Shown here: positions 23,961 through 37,751 of the stretch, one piece after another
How positions within the stretch are numbered: position 1 is the first letter of the stretch
How the letters are laid out: the number at the start of each line of letters is the position of its first letter
Source of the DNA: Symbiodinium natans
Taxonomy: Eukaryota; Sar; Dinophyceae; Suessiales; Symbiodiniaceae
NCBI GenBank assembly: GCA_905221605.1
Contig: CAJNDS010000309.1
Location: 86,501-150,500, forward strand
DNA length: 64,000 bases
Direction: 5' to 3'
Made by a program: the position numbers and the translations under genes
The notes under the pieces: model-generated
Seen by the model: the letters and a program-made list of their open reading frames with translations, nothing else
The model's database searches: none
Told to the model about the DNA's origin: nothing

Positions 23961-26900
23961 TCTCTCTCTCCCTCCCTCCCAAAAAGTTCATGTGTCTCCG
24001 CCCCCCGCTCCTCTCCCGTTAAGTTCAACTCTCTGCACCCCTTTGCGCGCAATATTGAGGTGGAGCTGTTGCAGTCGCGGTCCAACTTCACAGGCCCCCT
24101 GCCCAAAATGGAATTGCACCTGACATCCTGTGCACTGTGAGAAGCCTTGGAGGCATCTTCATCTCCGCCCTCATGTGCATCCTGTACGCGGGCGGCCTCG
24201 GGCGGCCTCGGCCCAGCTAACGGCTGAAAGCAACTTGACTGACGCTTTTGTACAACTTTTGTACGTGTACGTTCTCGGAGGTCACGGCTGTGCCCTCGGT
24301 CCGTCGGGCCACGTGCGCGTGGCACCCGGAGTGCTGTGCTGTTCGGGCTGTTCCTGGTTGCGCACTGCAGGCCACCACAGCTATCACATCACAGCTATCA
24401 CATGTGTGTGCGCGTGTGTGTGCGGAATACAGCTAACAGCTACAGCTGCGAAGTTTGCACCAAGAGGGGGCGGGTATTGACAGTGTGTGGCACGTTGCTC
24501 GCTAATGGTTTACTCACTCGCGGAGATGCCATTTTACGAGAAAGAATGACCTCGTCACGGCCGAGCGAAGGAGAAGAACAAACTGAACAAACGTGGCTCA
24601 CATTTTGCCTTAATTGCACTTCTTGTGCCACCCCTAGCCATTGTGCATGGAAAATATCTAGTATTTGGTAGCGGAGCCACCGCTCCAATTGCGCCTGCCT
24701 CCGCAATCCCCGTGTGCTGCCTTCAGACCGCTTGGACACACTTCGCCATGCCTTGCAAAAGCAGCCGCAGCTCCACCGATTGGAAAGCGCAGAAGTTTCC
24801 AAGGGCAAGTGTTAATTAAAGGGAAAGAAAGCGACCCCGGCACCCCTGACAGCTGAAGTTTATGAGCACCTTTTGTGCGTGTCGGGCAAACAGGCGTATG
24901 AGTGCATGAGAGCAAGAATGGGCATGTGTCTCTCACGTCCTCCTGCGAGTGCAAACTGCAGTGCCTGGCGCGTCGCTGCGGCGGCTTCCGGCTCTTCCAG
25001 CGCGCAGCGGGCCGAGAAAGCACCGAAAGCACCGCTGCTTGTGGAGCGTCCGAGAGAGAGCGCGTGACAGCGAGCTCGGTGGGGGGAGGTGTTGAGACTC
25101 TTTTGTTCCGAATTTTCCGGGAGCACTGAGCGATAACTACTGTACAAAACAACAGGAGCCATTGCGAGACAGAGACATAAATGACCGTTGCGTAGTCAGC
25201 AGTGAAAAGTATTATATTTCTGGCAATAGCCTCCAAATAGCCCGTCAGAGGACACCATTGTCACGGATATGTCGTGAGAATAAATTCTTGGTGCACGACG
25301 CAGCCGATTGTGGCTGTAGGTTTTGCCTTCATGGGTAAATGATGTCCTAGTATCTCTTGCAATCTCAACTGAGACCCACGCTCTCTGGCCGCTCGTGTAC
25401 CTCCTGCTGCTGGCCCATGGCACTTCCAGGCAAGCTGTCGTGCCTGATTCAGTGTGGTGAAGTCCATGTTAGCACGTGTGTTAGCAGCTGTTAGCATGTT
25501 AGGATTCCGACTCCGGCTTGACTCCTTGAGGTTCTGGGTCTGGATGTTCTTCCCCTTCCTCTTTGTGGCTGTGGACCGGCTGCTTCTGTGGCAGCGCCAG
25601 CGCTACCCCGCAGTCCTCACTAGTGCCGGGAGCTTGTCACATTGTCCTGCGCCTGATTCGAAATCTGATTAAAGCATGCAACAGAATGCACAAATGTTCG
25701 ACACGTCGTGCGTTTGCGCGCCCTGCCCCGCGGTCTGGGAGCAAATCCTGGTGGATCAAAAAGAAAGAACGGAGGCCAACTTGGTCAACACTTGGTCTGA
25801 GAAAGGAACTGGAGGCCCCTTTTTCTTAAGTGCATCTTTCTAAGAGGAAAGTCTCTCTGAGTATGTCACCCGCCATTCGCCAGCCCCACCGCCGAAACAG
25901 ACTTGAGCTCTGTTCTTTCTCTCTGTGCAGTAACCAAGCTGAGCAACTGCAACGGTTGTAACTTGGGTATTTGCAAGTTGGCACGGACAGACATCAAGTA
26001 CCAAAGCACTGTACTTTCATGAAGACGCCTGAGGGCATTTGAGCAAGGCTTGGAAGAGATGTTTTAGCTTCACCTGCCCAAGTGTGGGCCCTGAGCTCTC
26101 AGTGTGAAACTCACCGATACTACGGCCCTCATACGGGCGCCAGGCAGGGCCCCGTCATCATTGCGACGCGCTTGTGATTCAGGGCACGAAGCAAAAAAGG
26201 AACATTTATACAGATTGAACGGCCCTTGGGAGCACACGATTTGGAGCCAGCTCAGGGCCACAAACGGAAGAAAGGTCGGTCGTTTTTTCCAAGATTTTAA
26301 GGTGTTTACTTCAGGCTGATATTCACTGTCTGTCTCGGTCGCCTACAAGGAAGCCTAGTGCCTCACACACACTGAGATCGCATACTCAGTTGACTTTGTT
26401 CTGTAATTTGTCAAACGCCGCCGATGGGCACGCAGCTGTCTGACGCAAATTAAAGTGCTCGTGAGACATTCGGCGTGCCGCATCCATTATCGTCACGTGG
26501 CGAGAGTTGCGGTGAGAACACATGCAAACCTCAAAAGAAGGCAAGGATTTCTTGTTCTGGCACGCTTGGCGGCTTGGTTCGCCCTGGCCCGATGCTCATG
26601 GAATCCGGACGCATGCGAAAAAGCGGCTTTCCCACGATTTCACTCTTACAAGTGCTGGAGAGGACACCGTAGAGTTGATAGACTTCTACGGAGCCTACAC
26701 AGCGAGTGAGAGGCCCTGTTCTTTAACGACGTTTTGAACAAGTCGAGCTTGCAGCACTATGTTTTGTCCCCACACGGAGCGAAGGGAGGGAGCCCCCTCT
26801 CGGTGGCACCTTTTGAGAACAGTTTTCTCGAATGTGGAAATGTTCAGGATCTATCGGACACACCCACAGTGACCCAAAGTTCTCTGCGCTTCTGGTCTTG

Positions 26901-29900
26901 TTCGAGTTCCAAGCTTTGCGCCAACGAAGACGCCCCGCTCCACTGGAATCTGTGCCCCCTTTGTGTTGACGCAGGCCTTGTGATTGACAGAAGGGGCCGT
27001 CATCCATTTGCCAGGGCTACAGTTTGAGGGGATCATCTCAGCTTCAGCCAACTTCAGCCAGGACAGTTGAAAGACTGTGAGGTTGACGGGGGCTTGTGAA
27101 TACCTCATCTTCATAAGGGTCTGTGCAACACCTTTCAGCGCAGCTGTGCACCTACAAAATCTGGTGCGCACCCTTGTGCCGATTTTTGCCCAGCTTGCAC
27201 TGTTGCCCACTTCAGAGCGGGGCATTCTTAATTCTTGGCGCATTCTCTGAGGCAAGGCTGCTCCTTTTCGACGTGGTGCACCTGACCTTCGAGATCCCCG
27301 AAAACTTCACCTACCAGGACCTGCGCCAAGCACTGCCAAGCACTGCCAAGCACTGCCAAGTGTCTCTGAGTCGCTCACTCTAGTCGCTGCGTGATGTTTT
27401 TTGTGAGATTCGTCTCGCAGCTGACTCCTGATTCTCCAAGGCCGGGCAGTACGTGATGCTACAGTGGAAGGGCGAGTGGCCGGGGCGCTCAAAGCTTGAA
27501 TGCCATGTGAGCTTTCTTTTCGGGAGCTGATTGTCGGCCCATGTCCATGTCATGTGTTGTGCTTTCATTCTCTGCTGCTCCCTGCCCCTGCCTGGCTGCC
27601 TGGTTGAGGTGTGTCATGTCATCACTTACATTCGAACCATGACGTTGTGCAGCTGCGTCAAGACATGCCGCTGAATCTGTGCTTCCACATCAATTGTCAA
27701 CTACGTCACCCGCCATGGCTCAAGATTGCGCGCAAGTCTTTGTGTGTGTCTGAGGCATCCCTTTACGCTCACCTCCGCACCCGAGGCTCGAGAAAAGCAC
27801 TCATGTATCCTATAGCTCTTCCCCTCCCTCCTTCACTTTCTCTTTCCAATTCTCCCTCCATTGTGTTGTTTTCGCGATCCGAAATTCAGCAGCAGAATGT
27901 CCGCATCCTGTCGAATTGTGAGGAGCGGCAGCTCACGTTGCACATCCGCGCCAGCAGCCAGCTCGACTGGTGCTCCGCCCTGCGCCGGCACCTCCTGGCC
28001 GAGGCAGAGAGCGGAGCCGAATGTGCATATCTTCTTTTTGTGCAAAAGACGAAAATGTCTTACACAAAACGGCTTCTTTTCAAAATTATTACAGAGAGTT
28101 CACTTGGGTGATCTTGGGTGCATGGGGCCCAACCTTCGCAGGGGAACCAGTCGGACCTAGCCAACTACTGAAAGGTAGGGCCCGACGCTTTGCCCCAATT
28201 GGGTTGTCGCCAACCTCCGACCCTGGCCCCAGACGAACCGCTCGGTCACCGCAGTGTCACAGCCCTGTCCTGAAAAGAGGCTCTCAAGCGCTCAGACCGC
28301 CAGAGTAACACGCAAGCCCCAACCTTGGCCAGAAAGGCCAAGCCATCACCTCCAGGAATCAGAATCAGGCAGGGAAACAGCGCACCGCTCAGCAGCCGCT
28401 GACCTCATCAGAGCATGGGAGGAGTGGCTCACGGCTTAACTTCATTTTGCTTCCCCTGAGAGAACGAATCGTCAGCACTCAAATTTGGGCCTCCCTAGGC
28501 TGCAATGCAAGTTCCCCAAGCACAAAAACGGGGAAGCAATTCTCCCCATATGACTCAGAGAGGCCCGGGCACAAAAAGCAATTGTGGCACAATTGTGGGG
28601 AGAAGATGGGACTTAAGCCTTATTAGCCGTATGCCCCATACGCCCATTCCCCACCCTCCACCTCACAGCTATGGTCATAGCGAGGAGGCGAGGGTCGGGG
28701 CCCCCAGGCTCCACAGCCTGACGGCACCTGACGGCAACGGAATGAGCGTTAAGCGAGCCAGACTGTCAAAGCGCGGCAAGCACGACACCTGCATCCCTCG
28801 GCAAGACGGCGGAAAAGTTGCACACCTGCAATTGTCAGTAACCACTTGCAGAACGTGATGCCCAAGACCTCATGTCACCAGACGCATTCCCGCGCACAAG
28901 AAGCACCCGTGATCGGAGCCACAACATCACCGCGAGTCTCGAGGCGATGGTCCACGCTACACTAGAGCGAAAAGCGAGAAAAGTGGCTCGAAAACAGTAT
29001 GTAACGAGACCCTTCCATCGGGGTTGATCACAAATCCGAGCGAACATCACCCCACATTTTGTCAGAAATCTCAAAGTATTTCCAATCTAGAGCTCTGAGC
29101 ACAAAAGTCCAAAAGTCAGAGATGTCTAATGTGTGATGTTGGGGGGAGACTCGACTTGAGCAGGGACCGGGACTCATCGATGTTTTTTGTTGCCCTTGTC
29201 AATTGTTCAGTGAGTCTGCAGAGAGGCTCCCCATGCGGCGGCGGGCGGAACCGACCTGGCCGCTTGGAAGATTGTTTTCTGGGCCGTCACCCTGCCTTCT
29301 TTGGGTCCCTTTGTAGGGCCTCCTTTAACTCCCCTAGGGTTTTCACATGTTTGTCTTCTGTGAGCGTCATAAACACAAGTAGGGGCAGTGAGAAGATTCA
29401 AAATGCTTGCAACCTGGAACCCTGCTTGGGCTGAAGACACCGAAAGGAAACCAATCCACTTCAGGCCTCTCAGGAAGGGAAGTTTCTCCACAGCGAGGCG
29501 AAGGGCTGGCAAGAGGGAAGTCAGCCGTGTTTTCGAACGGCTAGGGGATCGACTGCAAAACGTTCTCCGGGCGAGATACGAAGTGTTATTGCCAACGCTG
29601 CACGTCGAGCGCCTCCGGCTTGATGGGGTGCGTGAGGGGTGGCCGACTTAAATCGCGTTTATTTGCAAGCTGGCAATCGGGTTTTCTTCTAGCCATACAC
29701 GTTTCCACGAGGGTACGCTGCTGTCACGTCAGTCGTACTATGGTGGCCTCAGGAACAAGAGCCAGGTAGTTACTCTTCTCTCTTCTCTTTTTCTCCTCAA
29801 CCCTAAAGTCGAAGGCTCTCGTGAACAGGAGAAGAGAAGGGAGAGAGAAGGAGGGAGAGATAAGAGGAACACAATTTTAATGGGAAGAGCCAAGAAAAGA

Positions 29901-32121
29901 CTAGAAGAGAGATGAATAAGGAGAGGGAGAGACAAAACAAGGCGCAAAGAAGATGGCACTCGTCTTTATCTATCCTCTCTCCCTTGTCTCTCCCTTCCCT
30001 CTGTCTTTTCGAAATAAGAAAAACAGAAAGAAAGAATTATGGAGAAGGGTTAGGAAAAGAGCCGAAGAGATAGGCCGAGAAGAGGGATATGATGAAGTAC
30101 GGCAAAGGTCCACGCACAAGGAGTCACCTTCTGCTTACCCTTCCACTGCTTTAGTTTACAAGCTCCTTTCTTGTGTTTTACCAGTTAAAGTTAAAAGGAA
30201 ACAGAAGGAGAGAAGGGAAAGGGAAGTGAGAGATGAGAGACAACGAGGAGGCCATCTGAATTTTCTGGAAAAGAAGAGAAGAGACAAGAAACAAGGAGAC
30301 GTAGGAACACAACAAGGCGCAAAGAAGATGGAACTCTTCTTTATCTATCATCTCTCCCTTCGTTGTCTCCCTTTTCCCTCTTGAATTAAACAAGACAAGA
30401 CCATTCTTGCTGTTCGCAGACAGGTGCCCTCTCTTTTTTTCAGGAAGCCCCCCTTGCCCTTATTTTGCTTGCTTTCTGAAACGACAAGGAAAAAGCAACA
30501 CATGGAAGGAGAGGAAAGGGAATGAAACGATAGGCAGTGGAACTCTTCAATGTCTTTCCCTATTTTTTTCTTCTTTTGCATTTTCATTATCATTCAAAAA
30601 GCAAACGAAGCTTCCTTTTGTGTGTTTTTGAGGCTTAAAGGAGAATAAGAGAAGAGAAGGGAGAGAGAAAGAAGAGAGAGGAGTTATCAAAAGGAATGCA
30701 ATATTAATGGGAAAGCAATGAAAACAATGCAAGAGAAATGAAGACAGGAGAGGGAGGTGCAACAATGAGGCAAAGAGAAGATGGTGCCGTTTTCATCTTA
30801 CCTATCGTTCTTATCTTTCTCTTCTCTGGTTCTTTTCCCTTTAAAAAAAGAGCAAAAGGAAGAACAATGAACATGTAAAGGAACCCGTTTTCGTTTTCCG
30901 CTTGGGCACAAGGAAAAGAACAGAGGCGATAGTTCGAGAGCAGGGGTTTGCAGAGATAAAAAGGATTGAGAAAAGAATAGAAGAGAGATGCATGGAGAAG
31001 AGGGAGAGACAAAACAAGGCGCAGAAAAAATGGCACTCTTCTTTATCCATCCTCTCTCCCTTGTCTCTCCCTTCCCTCTTTCTTTTCGAAATGAGAAAAA
31101 CAAAAAGGAAGATCTATGCGAAGGAGAACGGTAAGGAAAGGAACAGAAGAGATAGGCCGAGAGGAGGAATATGATGGAGTATTATGGAAGGTCCACGCGC
31201 AAGGAGTCACCCTCTTACCCTTCCACGGCTTTATCATATGAGTTCCTTTCTTGTGTTTTTTCAGTTAAAAGGAAGCAGAAGAAGAGAAGGGAAAGGGAAG
31301 TGAGAGAGGAGAGCTATCAAGGATGCTATGTTTCTGGAAGCGTGTTGCAAGGAGTAGAAGAGACAGGAAGCAAGGAGACGGAATCACAAAATAAGGCGCA
31401 AAGCTGTACACATCATCTCTCCCTTGTCTCTCCCTATTCCCTTTCGAATTTGAAAAAACCATTCTTGCTCTTCACAGATAGGTTCCCTCTCTCCTCTTCA
31501 GGAAATCCGCTTTCCCTTATGTTACGGCAACGATGAAACTCGCCAAGCAAAAGAATGGCAGCATCTTTCGGGGGAGCTATATCACACTATCAGCTCATCA
31601 GCTCAGGGCAGCCTATTTTAGGGGCCTCTATACGACTCTAGGAATGTTTGAGTGTGCCTTCACATGCCGAAGAGTAGGGCCACTCTCTTGTCGCGTCGCA
31701 TTCTCGAGAGCCCAGTCACTACTCTCCATCCGCGCTCTCGGAATCTCACGAATCCCACTCAAGTCACATGGTTCAAGAAGCGTCCAATGTTTGAGGCTCA
31801 ATTTTGATGCTCAAATCCAAAAAAAGGCCTTATAATGAAATCCGATCTCTCTCTCTCTCTCTTTGTCTCTCTCCTTTTTTATCTTTCAATTTGCTGAGGC
31901 CAAGGAGAAGGAGCCGGCTCCTGGGACCGAGGTCCGCTTCGAGCGGCTCCAGCTCCCCAACGGCAAGGTCTGCTGCAAGGTGCGCGATATGCAATGGGGA
32001 GGCAAAAAGAGGGACACCGAAACACTGCGTTTTTTGTCTCTCTCTTTTTCTCTTTTTTTCTCTCTCTCCAGCCTTCCCCCTGCCCTCCCTCTCCCTCTCC
32101 CTCCCGCTCTCCCGCTCTCTC

Positions 32122-32175
<54 letters not shown>

Positions 32176-35100
32176 AACAATGACAGGCGCAACCGACGGC
32201 ACGGAGCTCGCTGAAGGAGAGCGGCTGGGAGAGGGGGGAGGGGGTGCTTTCTTTGACACTGATACACCGAGCAGCAAAGTTGCAGCAAAGTTGCAGGGCG
32301 CATCACTGATTTCATTTAGCTCCGTCAATATTGAGATCCCTGGCTCTGCGCTTCTCTGCGGTGTGTCCTGTGCTTCTCGGGATTCTCGGGTTGGCCCCCC
32401 TGTTGATCAAAATGCCGGTCGCAACAGAAACATTTTCGTTGACAAGGTCGCTTCTTTAGCTCCAAGCCGTCACCCTCCGCCCTTCAGCATGAATGGCAGA
32501 CAGCATGCCTTGCTTGAGAAATTCCTGAGAACTTCCGACTTTTCAGGCTTCAGTCAAGGACGTTCTTGCTACCATGCAGGAAACAATAATGTTGGACCTG
32601 GTTTAGTAGGGGCCTCCTCTGTACAGTCAATTGGCTGTGCTATTCAGGACACCCTGACTGTTTGGGGTCCCTCCTTCAAGGCAAATCGTCCGGGCGCCGT
32701 AAGAAAAATCCACGTGGCGCGCCTTAAAAAAAATTGCCGGGCATCGCTGCGCCTTTTAAACTTCTCTAAACTCCTCCCTATTAAGATCATGTAAACCCCC
32801 CGGGAGCGTCTAAACAGGGACAAATCCAGCCTCGACTGTTCGGGGGGGGGGGAGAGGGCCCACACTAAACAGGGTTCAACATTACTGGACGGGTCAATCC
32901 ACGCAAACCCCTGCGTTTTTTAGCAGCCGGTCATGCCCGGTGCTCCTGCTCCGACTTCTGAGGGCGGAGCAAAAAAAGCATAAAGAACATGTTCTCCCGA
33001 CGGTCTCTCAAATTCATTCCCCCTCTTTGCACCCCCCCCCCTTTTTTTGTCACGCGGGGTAATTACTCAATTACAATTACTCACTTTGGTTTCATTGCCA
33101 TTTACTGCTTTACATACTTAGTACCCTACGAACTTTGCAGAGGTCCATATGGGAAAGGTTTGCAGGTTGCAGCGGTTACGGCGGTCCCCCCACTTTTGCA
33201 TCTAAGCTCCAAGTCCCTTCGCACACAGAGCGTCCTTTTGAGGTCCACTGCTCCATTGTGGCAGTTGATCTGATGTTCATCCGGATTTTCATATTTGCAC
33301 AAGAATATGCACAATAATTCATTAATGAAGTTTTTGGCTCCTGTCAGGGCACCGGCTCTTCTCAGGAAGTCAGCTTCGATCTGTCCCGTGCGTGGACCTC
33401 ACGAGTTCTGCAGCTAAGAATGGGGGGGACGCAGTGATATTCATTCATATTGCTTGCTGCGCTTATGCCGAGGGCCCGCCGCACCCGGGCGGCGAAGGCG
33501 AGCGCGAAGGCGGCGAAGGCCGCGGGCGCGCGGACTCCGAGGACTCGGAGGCGCTGGTGCAGTCGAAGGCGCCGGGGCCCAGAGTCCCAGCGCAGGGGCA
33601 GAGAACGACAGAAAGAAATTCAGCAAGCCCCTCTCGGATGCACTAGGATGCACTCGCAAAAGTGGCTCAAAAGGTTGACGCCGCAGGAAGACACTCGAAA
33701 GTCTCCCCGAAAGAACCTGAACTCAGTGTACTGCGTGTCAGCGGAAGTGTTTTTTGTTTTGCATTGCTCTCTCAGAAAGCGCCCCCCGGTACCGTGGAGC
33801 TGCAGCCGGCGGCCCGGAGTCGAGAGAACTTTCAGACTTTCTGAGAGCTTCGGAGGATCTCACCAGGATCTCTCGAGGATCTCTCGAGGATCTCTCGCCT
33901 CCTGTCACACGTTTCATTGTTGTTCAATGCTTGTTCTTCGTGCTCTTTATGCATGTCTCTCGCCTGTTTTCGCATGAAGCTTGTTTCTTGCGCGTTGTTG
34001 CACGTCGTTGTTTTTTGCTCTTTTGTGGAGATTTTGTCTGCTTGAGGCTCCAAGGCCCCTTTGGGGCTCCGGCCCAGCGGGTCTGGGAGTTCAAGACGGT
34101 GATGGTGGTGGGCGCCGGCATCGGTGCCAGGGCCCCAGCAAAAGCCGGCTAGGCGCCAAGTATAGCTGGTCACTACATATAGTCACTGCAAGAAAGTCTT
34201 CAAAATGTTCAACGTGGCCAGAAACTTTGCACATGTCTACGAGTCTACTGCTGGAACCTTGGTTCTGAAGTTCTTGGAGGTGACACCCTTTGTCTCCATA
34301 CTCCGTGCTGTGCAAATGCGGATGCAGCAGCAGCTGCTACTTTCCGCTGCTTCTCGAGGCGCGAGTTCATGCGACCTGTCTCACGCTCTTGAGAGTTGGG
34401 GGTGTCTTTTATAGAATTCAGAGAAAAAGGACTTAAGCGAACAGGAGTCGTATATGTGTATGTGTATATGTATATAAATGCCATCGACATGTCACGAAAG
34501 TTTTCTGGTCAGGGCTCTGAAGCCGTTGGGGGGTTTGGAGGGGCGGGGCGCTCAAGTTTCGGCGGCTGCGGTTCGGCGTCCCCCACCTAAATTCGATGCC
34601 GGGGCGACTGCCCACCATTGCTATTTCGGAACCCCTTCCTGTGGCGTTGTTGTACTTGTTGCTTCTTCGACGAGAAACAGGGCCTAGTGATGACCTTACA
34701 TGAACCACATGATTGGCACTGCTTCTACTCCTCCTCCTACAAGCAAATGGAGAAAAGGAGCCAGCCTGATGCTGCTGATGCTTGCCGGCGGCCCTTGTTG
34801 GTCCACCGGGTCGGCATGATGCTCCTGCTGCTCGCCGGCTGGGCCCCATGCCCTCCTGATGCTCCTGTTGCTCGCCGGGTCCCCTACACTCAATCCCAAT
34901 CCTTAGAAATATTGAGGCTTCTGCTGTGCAAGAAACGCGCTAAGATTGCCCTGGGTTTGCGGATGCAGCAACATGCCTCCTGCAGGGCGTCGGTTCGCAA
35001 AGCAGGCGACACGAGAGCCACAGTTGCGAAACCCCGCGTAGGTTCTGCTCAAGGCTTCGGGTTCGGCGCGCAGGCCCACTCAGGCCAGCATGAACCACAC

Positions 35101-37713
35101 TTTGCCCGCGCCTCACTTAGCCTGACCTTTTTTCAACGGAGAATGCGTTCGCAACGCCCGCGTGGAAGAGGCAACACTGCTCAATAATCTCACTATTGCT
35201 TGCTCTGGCCTCTGCGACCCTTTTTGGCGAGAAACGTGGCCGGCCTGATGCTGCTGATGCTCGCCGATTAGGGTGCTGCTGCGGCGCTGCTGCGGCCCTT
35301 GTTGGTCAACGGGACCGGCCTGATGCTCCTGACATGGGGCCCCGTCATGCTCTTCTTGGCAGCCCTGATGTCCCTAATGCTCACTGCTGGCGTGAAGGGT
35401 CATACTATTCGCCCCTTCAGCCGTCGGATTATCATGTTGTTCCTGCATTCCCTGCTGTGCGGCCAAGCCCGCTTCTGCCCAGCGCTCTCAGCTATTGAGA
35501 CCAGTTCCAATCGGTCCTCTCGCGCACATAAAGAATCCAACTCCTCCCTACCCTAGTGTTCTGTACGTTGCTCGGGTTTAACTGCCTCCGTATCCTTTTA
35601 CCTGCTACAGCCCAGGTGGCCGAGCCCTCACATCCCAATACCGTGTTGCGCCCAAAACGGGTGCTGCCCAAGAAGCACAAGCCACAAGGTTTAGAGCCTT
35701 GGGTTGGGTAGGGGTCACCTAGGTGCAAGCATCCTTCGCCAAAGGGCCGCCGCGCCAAAAAAAAGACCAAAAGAACCATTATTCCGAGACTCTTGGACAA
35801 AGGGAATCACTACCCCTTGACGTCAAGAATTCTGAAATAATGGTTTTTGGTTTTTTGGGTTTTTTGTTTTGGTGTTTATGGTCTTTTGATTTTGGTTTTA
35901 TGGTTTTTTTTGGCTTTGGTGCTCACTTTTTGTTGTCTTGGTTTCACCTTTCCAAAAGTCTCAGAACAATGGTTTGTTGGTGTTTTTGGGTTTTTTATTT
36001 TTGTTTTTTTGGTTTGGGCTTTTTAGCATCCTGATTCTGGCGTTTTCTGCTTTTTTTGGGTTCTGGAAACTTGTAAACGTAGATCTTGGGAGGGGCGAGC
36101 TAGTAGGCATAATTCACTTCTTGTGTTGCGCATGACCATATGGAAATCAACGACCCTCTCGGTGCTTCTGTTCGGTTCCGACGCTGTCGCCTAGGCCCCG
36201 CACGTGTTGCAACTTGTGCTAAACGACTCTCTTAATTCAATGCTGCTGCGCGACCGCGACTTCTCACCCTCTCCGTGTGGCCGCGTGCCCGCGACGCTCT
36301 CGTTTAGCGTTTCCAAAGGAGGTTTTTTTTAAGGCAAAAGATGCCCAACAGATATAAGTAGGTTATAGATGGGTTATGGGTTCTAAGTCGCTTGTAATGT
36401 ACGTATAAGTCGCTTATATGTTTTGTAAAGCTTGCAAAACATGGCGCGTGCGGACGACTGCAGAAGTGCATCTCGATTGGTGAGAAGCTAGCCCTCTTCT
36501 GGCAAGAGTAGCGTGCGCGGATGACGGCAGCGCGATTGGTGACAAAGCTAGCGGTTGAAGAGGACTCAAGAATTGGGGTGTGAAGTTTTGTTCGAATCCC
36601 GTTTTGGAATCCTGGATGCAGGCGATGCGGAGGCGCCGTCGCGGAAGATCCAAATTTCCAACCAGGCCCAGCACCGGATGGCACCACCGGAGGCGCCGGA
36701 GGCGCGCATCAAAACGGGCTTTAGATAGGGAAGGAAGATTGCGAGGAGAGAGAGAGAGAGAGTAAAAAAGGGTGTTTTGCATTTGTTTGGCTCGCTCTCT
36801 TTCTGAGGCACTCTCTCTCTCTCTCTTGCGCTATGCGCTTCCGAGGCCGCGGCCCCCGCCGCCTCCGCGGCCCCAGCTGCCTCTGCGTCCAGCTCCCCAC
36901 CCGAGCCCAGCAAGCCTTGCCCTCGGCCTTCTCTGCCTTCTCTCAGTTCAAGAGAAGTTGCCCGAGCACTTTTGCGAAGCTGAGAGTTCATTCTTTGCGA
37001 TATAAGGCCGAGCAAGAAGGAGGGCAAGGCGAAGAAGGCCCAGGGCCGGCACAAAGTTGCGCACTCTGCAGGGTACAATTGAGTACAACTCCCTCCCCCC
37101 TTTATCCAGTTGTAAAATATAGCTCAGCTGATCATGTGCCACCGTCTCTGGAATATGTGAAAAGCGCCCCAGCCAGGCCTCCACAGACTCGCGCTGCCGT
37201 CACCCCAGTTTTGCTATCCCATTTGGGGATCTCTCAATTGGGGGGGGGGGGGGGGGGGAGGTGATTATCTTTTTAGCCAATGCCATGAGTAGAAAGAGCA
37301 GCAGCAAGTACTCAGGGCTGTACTGTGAGAAAACCAACAAGTCACAACCAAGCGCGCTTCCCACTGCGGGCAGGCGCACAACGCATGTTCGAAATCCACC
37401 TATCCGAAACGCAGGTCCGAGCAGACTCGTTGGACTGCGCAAATCCCTTCCCCCTTGTATTCAAGTGGAGGTTTCCCCCCTCCCACAAATGGAAACTCGA
37501 AATGTGTGTCTATCATTAGGGCGATGTTTTTATCCAAATGTCATGGTTTTGGGTCCAAAGGGTTTAAGGTCTAGGCTTCATGGTTTGGAGGGTTGAAGTA
37601 CTTAGAGTTGGTTTGTAAACTGAGAGAGAGAGAGAGAGAGGACCGCCAACCGCTTGGCCGTCGTGGTCGGGGACCTCCCTCGAGAAGAAGAAGAAGAAGG
37701 AGAGAGAGAGAAG

Positions 37714-37751
<38 letters not shown>

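Larger units (their letters stand above)
28130..34046 (+). other. NOX intron region with candidate small exons and repeats
   Basis: About 6 kb separate the LHIR exon from the GPFG exon. I see one good exon candidate (31899-31979), two weak ones (33471-33600 and 33779-33840), and a purine-rich dispersed-repeat block at 29740-31530. The remainder has no supported feature. Confidence 0.5.

Noticed and set aside
24058-24143. + frame reading HPFARNIEVELLQSRSNF
   Set aside because: An attractive peptide with borders, but it conflicts with the helix-4 frame over the same bases, which fits the NOX order. The shorter helix exon is preferred.
29738-31540. Lys/Glu/Arg-rich ORFs (for example 143 codons at 29953)
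   Set aside because: The same peptide strings recur wherever the purine-rich repeat occurs, in shuffled order. They lack a start context or conserved core.
31830-32328. - strand ORFs of 150-160 codons
   Set aside because: Dominated by (GA)n read as ERERER. They overlap a better + strand exon at 31899-31979.
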